Shown: positions 1 through 10,430 of the stretch, in pieces
How the letters are laid out: every line of letters begins with the position of its first letter
Position numbering within the stretch: position 1 is the first letter of the stretch
Assembly: GCF_958295425.1 (NCBI RefSeq)
Contig: NC_081146.1
Location: forward strand, 15,248,131-15,312,130
Length of the DNA: 64,000 nt
Direction of reading: 5' to 3'
DNA from: Solea solea
Lineage: Eukaryota > Chordata > Actinopteri > Pleuronectiformes > Soleidae
Made by a program: the position numbers and the translations under genes
Notes under the pieces: model-generated
What the model saw: only the letters and a program-made list of their open reading frames with translations
The model's database searches: none
What the model was told of the DNA's origin: nothing

Positions 1-146
1 CGGTCAGCAGTCTGCAGCCCGTGCTCCGAGTACCTGCTGCGGGATGCCAGGTCATCCACATCCACAGCTGCTGGAGACTTGCGCGTCTCCTGCGCTGCCT
101 CCTTTGTAGAGGAGAATGTGCTGTTCTCTCCTTCACCGCCGAGCAT
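1..146 (-). CDS. eomes: Putative EOMES (T-box factor) N-terminal coding exon, partial at left edge
   Basis: Read on the minus strand, an ATG at 146-144 in good context (gccATG) opens a frame that stays open to the window edge, giving 48 residues plus a partial codon. The peptide begins MLGGEGENS, has RKSP near residue 23, then an acidic VDVDD, then RYSEHGLQTADR. From memory of the family, the N-terminal region of vertebrate EOMES has the same order of features (ML plus acidic residues, RKGSP, RYSxDSLSSER), and TBR1 has RHSFDGSAADR. EOMES is also the gene beside CMC1 and AZI2 in mammals. EOMES is a nuclear T-box activator for mesendoderm, trophoblast, cortical progenitors and effector lymphocytes. 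The T-box itself would lie outside the window. An in-frame TGA at 179-177 lies upstream, so the longer N-terminus starting MQLG, seen in mammals, is not encoded contiguously here. The identification rests on a short peptide plus synteny. Confidence 0.55.
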   Translation of the reverse strand, partial: MLGGEGENSTFSSTKEAAQETRKSPAAVDVDDLASRSRYSEHGLQTAD

Positions 147-420
147 GGCTGTTTTACTTTTCCCCGGCGGCTCAGATCAGAGGTTAAACTTGCTGTCGAT
201 GATCCCGCTGCCAGAAACAGTCAGAAACAGATTGCAAATGTAAAGTCATTGTCAGAGTCATTAACACCTGATCGGTCTGTTTTTTACGCGTGTTGATTGT
301 AGAAAGGCCGAATATCTTGGGTGTGGCTGATAAAGGTGTGACACCAAACTTTAAATGTTTACATTTATTCTTAAAAAGACAAATAAACAGGGATTTTCTA
401 CAAAATAAAATACAGGTCAT
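147..420 (-). promoter_or_regulatory. Upstream/5' region of putative eomes with T-box-like sites
   Basis: This is the stretch immediately upstream of the minus-strand start codon. It contains AGGTGTGA at 334-341, a match to the T-box half-site, immediately followed by ACACC so that the two half-sites overlap. A second half-site, AACACCT (AGGTGTT on the minus strand), lies at 263-269. A pyrimidine-rich stretch ending in CAG (minus strand, around 225-204) could be a splice acceptor, so part of this region may be intron rather than promoter. Regulation by T-box proteins is inference. Confidence 0.3.
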
Positions 421-1439
421 TTTTGAACACTTGGTTCATCTATTCATCATTTGATCGATGTGTTCATTTTTATTGCGTACATTTTTTTAAATGAAAGTAA
501 ATCGCTGCAACAAAATGAATGTGTAGTCGATTAAAATGGGGTGAAGTGACGAGCTGTGCTTGATTTGGATGATGCTGGATGGAAGGTTTCTTATAATGTT
601 GAGTGAAGCACATATTGTCTGGTTATAGTTCCAGTTTAATATTGAAAACATATTCTGTATTTATATTTTAATATTCAGTGGCATTTTTCTTGAGAATCTA
701 GTGTAAATGCCAACATATTCACCTTTAAACATTAACGTGCTATTGTTAAATTACAAAATCCTTACAAATAAAAAGGAAAAAAAATAAATCACTGTGCCTG
801 CTTGTTTCAGGCAATATGTGACTTAACTTGATATCTATATGCTTCGGATGTGATGCTGTTAATCCTGCGTTGTTGTTATCATTATTATTATTATGCAGAG
901 TCAATTCTATCAGATACGAGTCCGTGTCCCAACGGGGCACGCGACGTGAAAAGGGGGGAAACAGGCAATTATTTTTCCGTTTGAGGAAACCTGTGATGTT
1001 TCTTGGATCAGACAGTTCACTGAGGCACAACAGGACATATTTAAAATACCCGAAAAAATAAAACAAATATAAAAAGAAAGAAAGAAAAACAAATAATGTG
1101 TCATCGAATCATTTTCAAATAACGTCAAATATCAAAATATTATTAGAGTTTGTTTTTATACCCAGAAAAAAATATATAATTTGTTTTTTATCACATGGAA
1201 AGCAGCTAAACATAATATATAAACAAGTAATTAAATGGAAGCATACACAAATACATAAACAAACACAATATAAAACTTACCAGGCGGTTACTCCTCTTAT
1301 TCCTTCAAAGAACTTGGATAACACGAATATTCTAAGCAAACTAAAAACTTCAGACAGTGTCAACCCTGTGAAGCTGAGCCCACGGCATCATGTCTTATGT
1401 TGCAGTCGTGGATGGAGTAAAAGTTAAAACCTGAGCCAT

Positions 1440-1770
1440 GTGGAGGCGAAGTGATGAGAGAGAGAGACAGAGCAGAGCAGAGCGCACTCCCACTTTCACC
1501 GCTGCTTTCTCCTTGTTGTGGCCATGAAGCGCTGATCGCAGCCCATTATCAAATCTCCCTCTCATCTCCTGGGGAGGGGCACGAGATCCTCGGTATCACA
1601 GCCAAGGTGTACGAGAGCGAGGCAGCTTCCCCACTCATCCGTGAATTGTTTCTTTCCCAATCATCCCCAGAAAGACATCATCACCACCACCATGCACAGT
1701 TAGTGCGTCTGGGAGTCAATAGTGAGTTTATTTGGTCTGCTCCTCGATTGTTTTCATTCGAATACTGCAC
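1440..1770. promoter_or_regulatory. GC-richer island upstream of eomes, candidate regulatory element
   Basis: This stretch is clearly richer in G+C than its AT-rich surroundings and lacks microsatellite structure apart from a short GA run at its left end and a CAT/CAC run near 1680. It holds an AGGTGT T-box-like core at 1605-1610 and a TTATCAAA motif near 1548. A 108-codon frame crosses it, but it includes a run of histidines from the CAT/CAC repeat, has no recognisable domain and no splice context, so I do not call it a gene. Conservation cannot be judged from one sequence. Confidence 0.25.
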
Positions 1771-1789
1771 CTTTTGAAAGCCATTTCAA

Positions 1790-2620
1790 CACAGAGAAGT
1801 TAGTTCATGAGAGGTGGAACTGTTCCTGAGCTGATCTCAATATTAATAATGATAAGCTGACTTAAAAACAACAGCTGGCTAACAACAGGAACTACCTCAA
1901 GTTTATGGTAATATAAAAAAAAATCCTCCAAAATTTGCTCCAACAATATGAGAATTGGTAATTTCATAATAATGACGTGGAGAGTAAATGTTGCTTACAT
2001 GACCAAAATAAAAAAAAATACGATTATGGATGTGTTTGTAGAGAAGTGCTGGCTAATACATTTACATAATAGTAATCTTATAAATAAAGTAACCCATTGG
2101 TTGGTGTTTGGCAGTGGAGTCAAGCTTTGGCTAGAGTTTTAGATTCTGAAATGTATGTAAATTAAGAACCATGTCATAATGTAAAAAGCTCTAATGCTGT
2201 CATTCAGCAAAAGCATTGATCCAGTCAAGTGGTTCTGAAGTGACAGAGTCTTAAAATCTTTGTCCAAAGCAAAAGTAAAACCTTCCCTTTCTCTCATTTC
2301 TTGCTGCAGTATTTGCTAGAAGAGGGCACACACACACACACACACACTTTCCAATCCTTGAGAACAATTGCGACACAGACAAGTTAGTTCATGAAAGGTG
2401 CAACTGATATGAGCTGACATAAAAACAACGACCATGAGAGAACAGTAACCACCTCCACCAAGTTTATGGTCAAAAAAATCCTCCAAAATTTGCTCCAACA
2501 ATATGAGAATTGGTCATTTCATGCTTCAGCTATTGTGATGTTTTACACAGTAACATGTCATTGGCGAAAAATAAGGACCTGGAGTGTGTTGCTTACATGA
2601 TAAAAAAATAAAAGCAGAGT
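1790..2620. repeat. Composite dispersed repeat, A-B-A arrangement
   Basis: Two related segments are visible. Segment A occurs at about 1795-2020 and again at about 2376-2610; both copies share 'agttagttcatga', 'aaatcctccaaaatttgctccaac' (split match) and 'atatgagaattggt'. Segment B, about 2066-2326, lies between them and recurs at about 6308-6583, where 'tttggcagtggagtcaa' and 'tgctagaagagggca' are shared. Segment B ends exactly where a CA microsatellite begins (2327-2347). No open frame of note is present. The family is not recognised. Confidence 0.7.
2327..2347. repeat. (CA)n microsatellite
   Basis: Uninterrupted CA dinucleotides directly following the 'agaggg' end of repeat segment B. Confidence 0.9.
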
Positions 2621-2889
2621 TTCATTTGTGAAACGTGAATTTTGTGGACTGAAACACAGCTCTGTGTGTTTCCTGTAGTCACAGAACAGATATAGCATCA
2701 ATATTGTGCCCCTGTTCACTGTCATGGAGCTGAAGCCATGACATTAAATTGTCATTTGTGTGTGCTTTTGTCACACTTTATGATGGAAATGTGCTTTCTC
2801 GTATTTATTATTTTACGATATGGGCAGATGTGAGCACCAGCACTGCACACACTGAAGACAAATGTATTTTATTAATTTATTTTGTATTA

Positions 2890-3000
2890 ATTTATACTTT
2901 ATTTACCAAGAAAGATCCCATTGAGATACAAGATCTCTTCTTCCAGGGAGTCCTGGTCAAGACTGCAGCATAGGTAGTACAAGACAAGAGTGACAACGTT
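2890..3000. repeat. Interspersed repeat fragment with 'cccattgagataca' core
   Basis: The run 'gatcccattgagataca' followed by 'ggagtcctggtcaagac' matches, from memory, the core of a short interspersed repeat that is very common in teleost genomes. Only about 110 bases are present. Its retroposon class is not determined here. Confidence 0.5.
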
Positions 3001-4125
3001 GCTCTAATACACAGGTCAGTCACAAACACATGAGGAACTCGCAGATAATGTAAGCTCTTTTCTGATGAGGACTCATCAGGCCGTTTCCTCCTTGATGCCT
3101 TCCACTTCTTCAGTTCAAAGCAGACCAGCACATCAGACTTTAAATGATGATGTATCACCGTGTTAATGGCACACCTTTTAACAGCTTTGAATCCCCTCTC
3201 AGGACCAGACGATGCTCAGCTAGAGCTGCTGCTGCTGGAGCGGAGAACAGTTTGCATGATAAAGACACAGTGAGAGGATTAGTGAAGCGGGTTGCCACCT
3301 CTGAAGTAAACACACTGCACATCAAACAAGACAAATCAACTATTTGGGTAAACTATTTGAACCGCAAACAGTCTAAAGCTAATACACTTCTGCTGATTGC
3401 ACTGATAAACTAATTGAGTTGTTTGATTTTTTTTTTTTACAGGAAGTCATTAGCATGGGGTAAGAATTCACATACTCTAAAGCGATGGATAAAGCCGAAC
3501 TCTCAATCATGTTTTCCTTTTCTTCCATTCTGAGTCAGAAGCGAGAATGTGTAGAGTCCTGGAAAGTGTCTATTGCAGTTTCTATTTAAGCCTCTATTTG
3601 CCCCAGTCACTGACACCATGAGTGCTGGGAAGATTCACTGTATTTTTTTAAGGACTCTTAAAGTTCCCCAGTCCCACATGTGTTGTTTCTCCTACGATTA
3701 ACCATTACTGAACAGAATGACACATGTGAACCTTGAGGGTTTATTTTCATACTAAGGTGCTGAAGGGGGAATTTTTCAACCCTGTTAAATCTCGGTTTGA
3801 CACACTTATGATGTTGCAACATCACAAGTGTGAAGCCAGCCACAGCTCAAAAACGGACCTGACGCAGATATGATGTGGAAAGCTTTATATACTTCTCTAT
3901 TTTTTTTTTAGTTTTTGTAAATAAACTATGTAAAACACAAATATTTCTACAAAGCAGGGCGAATAACATTCTTAAAATATGAGCACTGTTTTACATCATC
4001 ATCATGTCATTGAACGCTGATACTAGCTGTCAATCACACTGGTGTGCACCCATATTGTCCCATTGTCATACTTTAATGTCTTTTAAACAGGAATGTTATT
4101 CACCAAATAAGATCATAAACTATAC
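3001..4125. other. Non-coding stretch
   Basis: AT-rich sequence with homopolymer T runs and short spurious frames only. No splice-bounded exon, RNA gene or defined repeat was seen. Confidence 0.5.
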
Positions 4126-4127
4126 GC

Positions 4128-4760
4128 TTATGCCATGGTTCCACTACATGGTCCCAGCACAGTTTGGTTGGTTTTCCATTACAATATAGCTCCTCCTCAA
4201 TGTGGGCGGAGTCATCACAGCACGGATGCATGAAAGGGCCGTGACTTCGTTTCACACGCGACACACACAAACTAGTGACTAATGACTTGTAAAGCATGTT
4301 GTTTACAGGGTAACTGAATCATTTGAATCAGTTAATTAAAAATATTTGTTCAGTACTTCCTCCATGACCGGAGCACAGACTCCGTCTGACTGAAATACAG
4401 TGGCAGTGGTTGTTATGCGGCTCGCCGGTCGCGATCGCAGGCTTTCAGCAGTGCTGTCGCTAAATACACTCCCCTGATGATGAGATTTTCTTGGTAATTG
4501 TTGGAGATTGACCCACGTTTTAAGGATGGTGACGTGTTTTTAACTGATCTACAGTTCGGCATTGTTTGCTTTCATTCTTGTGTCGGACGTCGCACTCATG
4601 CCTCCTCCTCTGACCAATCAGTGGCCGGCAGTCTGACGACGTCACGCATAGTATCGGCAGGTACTAAAAAAAGTACCAGGTACCAGGTACTGTCGCTAAT
4701 GGAAACGTGCAACGAGCAAAATCACCGTGCCGTGCCGAGGTGAGGCGCGCTAGTGGACTA
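4128..4760. mobile_element. Non-autonomous DNA transposon (MITE-like), copy 1
   Basis: The left end 'catggttccactac' with 'ttggttggttttccatta', and the right-hand 'ggtaccaggtact' followed by 'aatggaaac' and 'gccgtgccgagg', give the element an imperfect palindromic layout. A second copy at about 13,848-14,325 is in the opposite orientation; for example 'gaccggagcacagactcc' here corresponds to the reverse complement of 'ggagtctgtgctccggtc' there. No transposase frame exists, so it is non-autonomous. A hAT-type origin is suspected but no clean target-site duplication could be assigned. Confidence 0.65.
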
Positions 4761-5719
4761 CAGTGGGCTATAGTACACTAGAATGTTTACTGACATTATT
4801 AATCAACTGGGAATTAGACACGTTTTCCCATAAACTTCCACTCAGAGTTTTGGAAGTGTCACTCATCAACAGAGTCGCCCCCTAGTGATAATTCAATATA
4901 TTCTTATAATTTGGTTGGCTACAGGGAGGAACCAGTTGACTAGCCCACTGTTCACATCAAACACACAGATGTTTGTTAGTACTTGTTAAAACTATGAAAC
5001 GGAAGCCTCCTTTCTATAATCACTAATGCTGTTTGGCTCTTCCATGAGTTCACTGGGCAGCCATTGTGTCTGACCTCACTCCTCACTCTCGATAAGCAGC
5101 TTCCCTAGCTGTGCCTGCTTTTTGACACATCTAAAGGGCTGTGTCTGACATCTTGCCATCCTGCTGGTCACCTCTCCTGCGGTGCTCATACCAGGCAGGA
5201 AAAAAGCTGGTGACCTGGCCATCACCACTGTGCCCTAGGCCACTGCTACCCCGCTGACAGCAGAAGGTCTGTTGGTCAGAAGCCATGCCAGGGACTCTGC
5301 TCGCCACAGCTTGTGATGTCACGACAGACACACTCTCAGAGGTGAGTTCTGATTGGCTCTGGGGGGTTTGCCTTTCTTATTTCCTGGGAAATACCGTCCC
5401 CCGTCCCCCCCCCCAACAACATTCACACATACAAACCCATTTAATTATCACTTTAACCTAATGTGATCTCAGCTCTTGGCCTCTGTAGCTGATCAGGTGC
5501 TTTTAAAGATCACAAAAAAAACCAGAGATATGTCATCTAAATTATATGATGTAATTTCCACAGTTCCACAGTTTGGTGTGAAACAAAACTTATTATCATT
5601 ACGTGAACATTAGTAATCCAAACATTCTTAACTTGTCATTTTAGTTAGTTGCCACTGCATAAAGAGCAGCACATGATTTGTCACCAGGTTGTTAATGCCA
5701 GATCCAAATTGTACACACA

Positions 5720-5747
5720 AACACACACACACACACACACACACACA
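5720..5747. repeat. (CA)n microsatellite
   Basis: Uninterrupted CA repeat, preceded by a broken CA run from about 5712. Confidence 0.9.
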
Positions 5748-6307
5748 TAATGACATAATGCATTCTATAGCCCCTTACCATCACAACTGAGTGCCTAACC
5801 CTAACCCAAATCTATTCTAAATCTGTTCTATTCTATTCCACGCGAATAATGCTATAATGAATAATAGGAATACTGCAATTTCACAAATTAATATTGACCC
5901 GACAGAATTTTTACTGTATGGCTTTATGGTAAATAGCAGTAGGTGAAGGCATCGAGTGATCCCTTCCTCAATCTCCCCCCCTAAGTTTACATATATGGTT
6001 CGGCCCTACATCCTGTTAAGAGTAGCAGCAGGAGTGGACCATCACATTTGGTGCTCAGCGTGGGGGCGGTTGGAGAGCCGTCATGTTCCAGCTATCCCAC
6101 GGAGATACACTTCTGCCTCTCTGCTAAGATTTGGTGTTTTCTCATTTGCATTTGCTAATGAGATCCTGATTGCACGACTTTATACTGGAAAGACTATCTC
6201 TCTGAATATCTCTGTACAAATACTGGAGGTGGAGGGAATCCTATTTATTTACCCGCTACTAACTAGTCAGTCCCATTAAGATTAAGGATGTCTTTTGCGG
6301 AGAATTC

Positions 6308-6580
6308 GCATAACGGTAATCTTACAAATAAAGTAGCCCATTTGTTGGTGTTTGGCAGTGGAGTCAAACTGTGGCTACAGTTTTAGATTCTGAAATATAT
6401 GCTAATCAAGAACCATGTTGGTTTTTCTGATGTGTCATAATAGCTCGAATGCTGCAAAAGCAGATGACAGCTTGATCCTGTCAAGTGGTTCTGAAGTGAC
6501 TGAGTCTTAAAAACCTTGTCCAAACCACAAGCGAAACCTTCCCTTTCTCTCATTTCTTGCTGCAGTATTTGCTAGAAGAG

Positions 6581-6583
<3 letters not shown>
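6308..6583. repeat. Second copy of dispersed repeat segment B
   Basis: Matches about 2066-2326 in the same orientation, including 'ttggtgtttggcagtggag', 'tcaagtggttctgaagtga' and 'tgctgcagtatttgctagaa'. Unlike the first copy, it is followed by a TA microsatellite rather than CA. Confidence 0.75.

Positions 6584-6618
<35 letters not shown>
6584..6618. repeat. (TA)n microsatellite
   Basis: About 16 TA units at the 3' end of repeat segment B. Confidence 0.9.
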
Positions 6619-6620
<2 letters not shown>

Positions 6621-7609
6621 GTGATGATCACTGATGAAGTCTGCTCTCATCACAACTCCATGCTGGAGAGATTCGTCTTCCCAGAATCTTCCCTCAGCCA
6701 AAAGCCATGACTCCCATAATCACTTATCTGACAGGAAGTTGCAGAAGTCTAAGGCCAAAGCCAATTAAGTCCTGTTTAAAGCACTTCCTCATTATCACCC
6801 AATCTGTACTGCTAAGAATTCCTGCCCACCAATCTGTGGGTGTCAGCAGCAGCCCCCCCCCCCCCAGAACTGTTGCAATTCCATCTCAGGTCACAGTCAT
6901 GAGCTACTGCCTCGATTACAACAAGCTGATTGTCAAATATAGTGGTACCTTCAAGGTCAAATAAGAAGTGACAAGTGTTAGACACACACAAATAATCAAG
7001 ATTTTAACAGTGTACAGTCAAAAAAAAAAAAAAAAGATTGGAAAAGTGATTTATTATAAAGAGCCTATCCACCACAATGTAGTGGATAGGAGGACTGACT
7101 TTGATCCAGAAAACTCAAAAGTGGCCGACATCTTTCCTACAGAAGCTCTGCTGAATGTCTGTGTTTTAAATAATTGACCTCTAAATCCTAACAAGGCCCA
7201 AGTTAGCATCACATTATATCATGTAATGGAATGAAAATAAAATATCGCATCACATATCGTACAGTATCAGTCAGTTCTCTCAAAGAACAAATATTTTTAT
7301 TGCCTTCAATAATATACATGTGCATCTATACATATCAATGGTTGCAATTTCCCAGTTTTCTCAAAGAACAAATTCATTTTTTTGTCATGGTTCAAAAAAT
7401 ATCCCTTTGTCCAGTGGGGTGGAAGGAATATTTTCTGCATTATGTCCCGTCTTCAAGCCGAAAGGAGCCCGAGCATGTTTTTCTCATAAGGGGAATCTGC
7501 TGACTGCGGTATCACATTGTGATTAACAATTTAACTATGATCCCCTTCTTTCCCATTGTAATTCCATAGATGACTACAAACAAGAATGAAATGTCTGCGA
7601 CGACATGCA

Positions 7610-7860
7610 GGCTTCATTAGATTCATTGATTGATTTATTATTTTCCACGGTTGTAATCACTTCCCCCAAGGTAATTTGTAAGCTCTTTATGGTTCAGAGG
7701 TATAAGCCGTGGAGTTAATTAATCGGCTTTGTTTATGTTTGAAAGTAGGAATGCCTTCCTGAATTGGTAACTGCTTGGAAGGTGACTCTCTGTGACAGAA
7801 TCTCTTCTTTCCCATGGCATAAATAATCAAAATGGAGTAGCTAAACAGACATGAATATAT
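7610..7860. promoter_or_regulatory. Candidate conserved non-coding element
   Basis: Complex, non-repetitive AT-rich sequence with clustered homeodomain- and forkhead-like motifs ('attgattgattta', 'gttaattaatcgg', 'tttgtttatgtttg'). It contains no microsatellite and no interpretable coding frame. The call rests on composition only; cross-species alignment is needed. Confidence 0.2.
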
Positions 7861-8932
7861 ATGGATGTTTTCCCCCCCACACCCCGAGATTAGATTCATT
7901 CTTTTAATTTTCTTTTTGTCAAATCCAAATCTAGGATTTCTTGAGAAAAAAAAAACATTTTTATTAAACCAGTCATCAAATTCCAGTCAGTACACTAAAC
8001 ACAAACAGTATTACCATGTGTTAACCAAGTGTTAATGGCAATGACATGTAGAGAACACTGAGTCAATCGAAACTTCTGTAATCGAAACCAACACCATTTT
8101 TATAAGCACTCCTTCACACATGATTCTTGCTCTGCTTCTATTCTTGTGAGGCCTCTGTAAAAAAAAAAAGAAAAGTTACTCAACTTAAGTAAAGCATTGC
8201 CATTACAGAATTAGATCATTCAAATTTTTTTTTATTTATGACCCAAACTCTCGCCTGCACTACCCCTCTCACACACAAACCCCCTGATACTGTTCGACCT
8301 TTGTCAGGTTTAATTGAAGTCCAACCTTGCTTTAATTGGCCTTTGTATGTATGTGAATGGCAACGGCTTTTTATGGGTTAAGTGCATCTCGAACAGAGAT
8401 TTAATCCGGTCATTAGCAGGGACACATGATGTGTTGAGAACAGTGATGAGAGGTCGATAATTGAGTCTGCTTCCCGAGTTGCTCCCTGTGCTGCACGTAT
8501 GCGACACACATGCATGTACTCACGTGAGTGATTTATGTATAGGAGACAATCTTTCTAAATAGTTGTCCACGGGACATTTTACATACTCTTAATGATACAG
8601 TTGCCGTAATGGATTAGTGTGGATGTATACTCGGTTGGAACCAAAACACTGAGAATATTCCAGCTGTCAAATTCTCGCTGAGTTTTTCTCGCTGTATATT
8701 TTAGCACCTCCCCCCTGTGTGAGGCCTGTGTTCCTCCGTACCCCCACTCTTGTACCCGCCTATCTCTCACACACACACGCGCACACACACACACAGAGTG
8801 TTGAATCAATGAGTCTAGTGTATCTTGAATAAACACGCTGGTTTTAGACACAGTCCCTATTTGCATCATCCTTTATAAAATGTATTTTTCACCATTTTTT
8901 GTGTGATTTAATACCGACGTACACACCCAACC

Positions 8933-8969
8933 CCTGATCCTTTAAACGCATTGTGTTTAAAGGATCAGG
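8933..8969. repeat. Perfect 15-bp inverted repeat with 7-nt loop
   Basis: The arm 8933-8947 (cctgatcctttaaac) is the exact reverse complement of 8955-8969, with loop 8948-8954. It is too far from any gene end to read as a transcription signal. Confidence 0.85.
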
Positions 8970-9212
8970 ACACAACCTCCAGTGCTAGTCTCTTTCTCAG
9001 AGAGGATCACTGACAAAAAGGAAACCCAAAAAAGAAGCGTGTTCACATTTTGCCAGTGGTGTGAAAGCTGAGAAAGTCTGGCTTTAAGAGAGGTGGCCAA
9101 AGTCAGTGTTGTAATGTAACAAGGTACAAATACTTGTTATTTGTTACTGTTACTGTGTTTTACTATCTTTGATACTCGTTACTACCAAATAAAACCATGC
9201 AGAAGAAGAAGA

Positions 9213-9420
9213 GTTGGTAATGGTCTGTATTTATGTAGAGCTTTTCTAGTCTTGATGAGCTGCTTTACACTAAGGTTTTGCCGTTCACCCATTCACACGC
9301 TGCAACATGGAGTTAGGTGTCTTGCTCAAGGACACATATATACTAGAGCAGGGCCAGGAATTTAACCCACAACCTTCCAGTCGAAAGACAACTCGCCCTG
9401 TCACTGATCTACCATGGCTC
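9213..9420. repeat. Fish interspersed repeat with 'cttgctcaaggacac' core
   Basis: The order 'tagagcttttctag', 'gctttacactaaggttttgcc', 'cacccattcacac', 'tcttgctcaaggacac' and 'tgatctaccatggc' is that of a very common teleost retroposon-derived repeat (from memory). This copy appears shortened between the 'cattcacac' and 'gtcttgctcaagg' blocks. Confidence 0.6.
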
Positions 9421-10192
9421 AATCCTAACTCCTCAGTTTTTCAAGTCTTTTACTTCTAAAACTTTAGTACATTTTGTATCACAAAATTACATTTGATAAT
9501 TAAGTACAGTAAATGTCATATACTTTAAGACTTTTACTTAACTAATATTATAAAAAAGTGACTTCAACTTGTACCAAAGTATCCCTTTCAGGTACTGAAC
9601 AAAAGATTGAACAAAGGTAACAACATTTATATATATATATATATATAACAGTACAGACATAAACAGTAGCACTTAATAAATATCATACTGCACCCCAACA
9701 CTTGCGCCCAGGTAAATTTATACATTTCAGCCCAGTTCTGTTTTTTGTGCCACTTTGCTCACTGTGTGCATGCTTTTTGTAATAACTGTGAGGTGTGAGA
9801 GGGGAGGTTTGACCTCACCCAAAAGCTTCACCTCACAAGACTCTCCACATGAAAGTGTGAAAACATTTACAGGCCGTTTACAGCACGAGATGACACATCC
9901 TCCCGGGTCAGTGGCAAAGAGAGAGAGATCGCTGTCACCTTTACAGACAAGCAACACATCTCTGCAGCGCTGACACCGTGAGGAAAGAGGATACAACAAA
10001 TGTATCTGTAGTGTGTTTTAAAAACCTTCAATGTCAGGGGTCACAGGTTAAGACCGATAGATCTATCTTCGCCATCACTTCGCTGAAACATACTGACTGT
10101 TGAACCGACAGAGTGAATGCACACGCACTGCACTCTGTGGAGTCTCAACACGGGTTTTGTGCATTTAAGGGTCACAAATGGGATTTTACTTG

Positions 10193-10219
10193 CACACACA
10201 CACACACACACACACACAC
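10193..10219. repeat. (CA)n microsatellite
   Basis: Uninterrupted CA repeat. It creates threonine-histidine runs in overlapping spurious frames. Confidence 0.9.
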
Positions 10220-10409
10220 GTTAATGCACATACATCATTACTTGTCACATATTACAAAAACCTCTTTTTTATCCTGGAAAAAACCTATCGATCTTGTGCT
10301 TTGCCTTCTCCAGTTGATAGTTTTTTCTGTCATAATGGAAAGTCTCCCCAGCCATTTCTTTAGCCTATTCTTCATTTGGAGTAATTATAGATGGAGAGGT
10401 AAAAGATGT

Positions 10410-10430
10410 CCCCCCCCCCCCCCCCCCCCC
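10410..10430. repeat. Poly-C tract
   Basis: A run of 21 C residues. Such homopolymers are prone to length error in assembly. Confidence 0.9.

Noticed and set aside
1..243. Plus-strand frame open from the left edge to a TAA at 241-243
   Set aside because: The minus-strand reading gives an EOMES-like peptide with a good start context; the plus-strand peptide matches nothing.
1451..1777. 108-codon plus-strand frame with a histidine run
   Set aside because: The histidines come from a CAT/CAC repeat; no domain, splice context or homology cue.
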